Below, one piece after another: positions 58,311 to 59,220 of a DNA stretch of 59,220 bases (the stretch's first letter is position 1; the number at the start of each line of letters is the position of its first letter). The notes beneath the pieces were generated by a model. That model did not search any database. It saw only the letters and a list, made by a program, of their open reading frames with translations, and had not been told where the DNA came from. Location of the stretch: positions 1 through 59,220 of the forward strand of contig CAZSMU010000005.1 of NCBI GenBank assembly GCA_964607915.1. The letters are read 5' to 3'. Both the position numbers and the translations under genes were made by a program. This stretch comes from JADJPL01 sp964607915. Its GTDB lineage: Bacteria; Bacteroidota; Bacteroidia; Chitinophagales; Saprospiraceae.

Positions 58311-59102
58311 TCAGGAGGCAGGTGTCAGCAGGCCTTCGCCCAATTTTCCGAGGTCGCCGTTCTGCACGGCCTGTGTGATGCTTTGGTCGCCCTCCAGCAA
58401 GCGCAGGGCTACCCAGTTGAGGTTGGGCACGCCAGGGAAGCGCTCTGCCAGCTTGGCGGCTAATTGCGCCACGGCGTGTTTGATCTTTGAGGAACGCGTA
58501 CGCACGCGGTGCGGGCGGCAGATGTACTTCCCGCTGGCCACCTCTTCGAGGGCGGCGATGAGTTCGTCCATGCCTTCCTTTTGGCGCATGGCGGCAGGGA
58601 TGACCGGTATGCCGAGTTCTTTGCTCAAGGTGCGAACGTCCACGAGTATGCCGTGGCGGCGGGCCTCGTCCATGAGGTTGAGACAGAGTACGGCGCGGTC
58701 CGTGATTTCGAGGATTTGCAGCACCAGGTTGAGATTGCGCTCCAACCGGGTGGCATCGGCAACGATGACCGTGACGTCGGGGCGCCCAAACAGGATAAAG
58801 TCCCGCGCCACTTCTTCGTCGGCACTGGTGGACAGCAGGGAGTACGCTCCGGGGAGATCCACGACTTTATATCTCTTTTCAGCATATGAAAACCCACCTT
58901 CTGCTCGTACCACCGTTTTCCCGGGCCAGTTTCCGGTGTGCTGCCGCAGTCCGGTCAGGTTGTTGAACAGAGTGCTTTTACCCGTATTGGGGTTTCCGGC
59001 GAGGGCCACGACATAATCTATGCGGTCCATGGCAATACCCAGGCGCACCAGGTGCTCGCGGTGGTGGACAGGGCAGTTTTCGCAGTTATGGGTAGTATTC
59101 AT
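58311..59102 (-). CDS. feoB: FeoB small-GTPase protein (N-terminal part of FeoB)
   Basis: A 263-residue GTPase: G1 is GNPNTGKS (36-43), G3 DLPG (82-85), G4 NLMD (142-145); the GDI-like helical domain follows to the end. It regulates the Fe2+ channel made by the next gene. Unusually, the N terminus carries CENCPVHH, a possible metal or Fe-S site. An ATG at residue 25 (MDRIDYVV) is an alternative start, but the 18-nt start motif shared with the PepSY gene supports the first ATG. No feoA is seen; it may lie beyond the window. Confidence 0.92.
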   Translation of the reverse strand: MNTTHNCENCPVHHREHLVRLGIAMDRIDYVVALAGNPNTGKSTLFNNLTGLRQHTGNWPGKTVVRAEGGFSYAEKRYKVVDLPGAYSLLSTSADEEVARDFILFGRPDVTVIVADATRLERNLNLVLQILEITDRAVLCLNLMDEARRHGILVDVRTLSKELGIPVIPAAMRQKEGMDELIAALEEVASGKYICRPHRVRTRSSKIKHAVAQLAAKLAERFPGVPNLNWVALRLLEGDQSITQAVQNGDLGKLGEGLLTPAS

Positions 59103-59115
59103 AAGTACTTGTTTA
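59098..59115 (-). promoter_or_regulatory. 18-nt start-site motif shared with the PepSY gene
   Basis: TAAACAAGTACTTATGAA on the minus strand, identical to 22025-22042 and covering the FeoB GTPase start codon. It holds the palindrome AAGTACTT. A shared operator or translation signal is possible. Confidence 0.4.
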
Positions 59116-59117
59116 AT

Positions 59118-59193
59118 AGACTTGTTGCGAGGGGGATCATCGCGGGGTCAAAAAGGCCCTTCTTACCACCTCACTGACCCTTCGCATCAAGTC
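59118..59193. repeat. Dispersed palindromic element, complete copy
   Basis: The left arm is AGACTTGTTGCGAGGGGG, then ATCATCGCGGGG; the core is TCAAAAAGGCCCTTCTTACC; the right arm is ACCTCACTGACCC, then TTCGCATCAAGTC. The outer ends are complementary. It lies 16 nt upstream of the FeoB GTPase start. Confidence 0.75.
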
Positions 59194-59220
59194 CCATCTT
59201 TTGAATATAAATATGATCAG

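Noticed and set aside
1..59220. CRISPR array, tRNA, rRNA, IS transposase or prophage genes
   Set aside because: No regularly spaced repeats, cloverleaf-forming sequences or transposase/integrase proteins were found. The dispersed repeats are irregularly spaced and differ in sequence, unlike CRISPR.

Overview
The window is a GC-rich (roughly mid-50s %) piece of a Bacteroidota chromosome, most likely from the Saprospiria (Lewinella/Haliscomenobacter-like). This is inferred from gene content and style: a SusC-type TonB-dependent receptor with an N-terminal carboxypeptidase-like domain, DUF4294, a PepSY transmembrane protein, a split FeoB, GH3_C/beta-lactamase hydrolases, -7 elements of the form TAnnTTTG, and few obvious Shine-Dalgarno sites. 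No tRNA, rRNA, CRISPR array, prophage or transposase gene was seen. A run of 100 Ns (48984-49083) is a scaffold gap.

Layout. 240-6363 (+): DUF4294 protein, a three-module FAD/4Fe-4S 2-hydroxyacid dehydrogenase, a CorC/HlyC membrane protein and glutamate formimidoyltransferase. 6431-7600 (-): an AAA_14/DUF4143 ATPase behind a 16-bp palindrome. 7778-12378 (-): an unrecognised three-gene envelope operon (small protein, 1148-aa exported protein, NodB-like deacetylase). 12618-17540 (+): a tight five-gene amidoligase operon (esterase, ATP-grasp, GCS2-type carboxylate-amine ligase, class I glutamine amidotransferase, second ATP-grasp-like protein), the best candidate for an undescribed biosynthetic system. 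17618-25914 (-): YifB/ComM, ALDH7, YqeY, PepSY protein, PdxH, kynureninase, M28 peptidase. 26065-31655 (-): TolC/RND/MFP efflux operon. 31936-39420 (+): RidA, GH3_C/beta-lactamase hydrolase, PBP1A, and a two-subunit molybdenum hydroxylase. 39487-42936 (-): FabG-like SDR, alpha/beta hydrolase, sodium:solute symporter. 43614-48983 (+): TonB receptor, KAS III-like protein with altered active-site residues, acyl-CoA ligase. 49174-54659 (+): oxidative L-fucose (or related 6-deoxyhexose) catabolism followed without a break by LutABC lactate oxidation. 54649-59102 (-): pterin-4a-carbinolamine dehydratase, UvrC, and FeoB encoded as two genes.

How genes work together. The fucose operon supplies a mutarotase, two dehydrogenases and a lactonase; the oxidative fucose route ends in pyruvate plus L-lactate, and LutABC would turn the lactate into pyruvate. 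The amidoligase operon has two or three ATP-dependent ligases plus an ammonia-donating amidotransferase and a hydrolase, which suggests a small amidated or peptide-like metabolite. FeoB and the distant PepSY gene share an identical 18-nt start region, hinting at common (perhaps iron) control.

The main non-coding observation is a dispersed, roughly 75-bp, almost palindromic intergenic element. Six nearly complete copies and about seven partial ones lie between genes across the window, several abutting stop codons, and one fills the whole space between two convergent genes.
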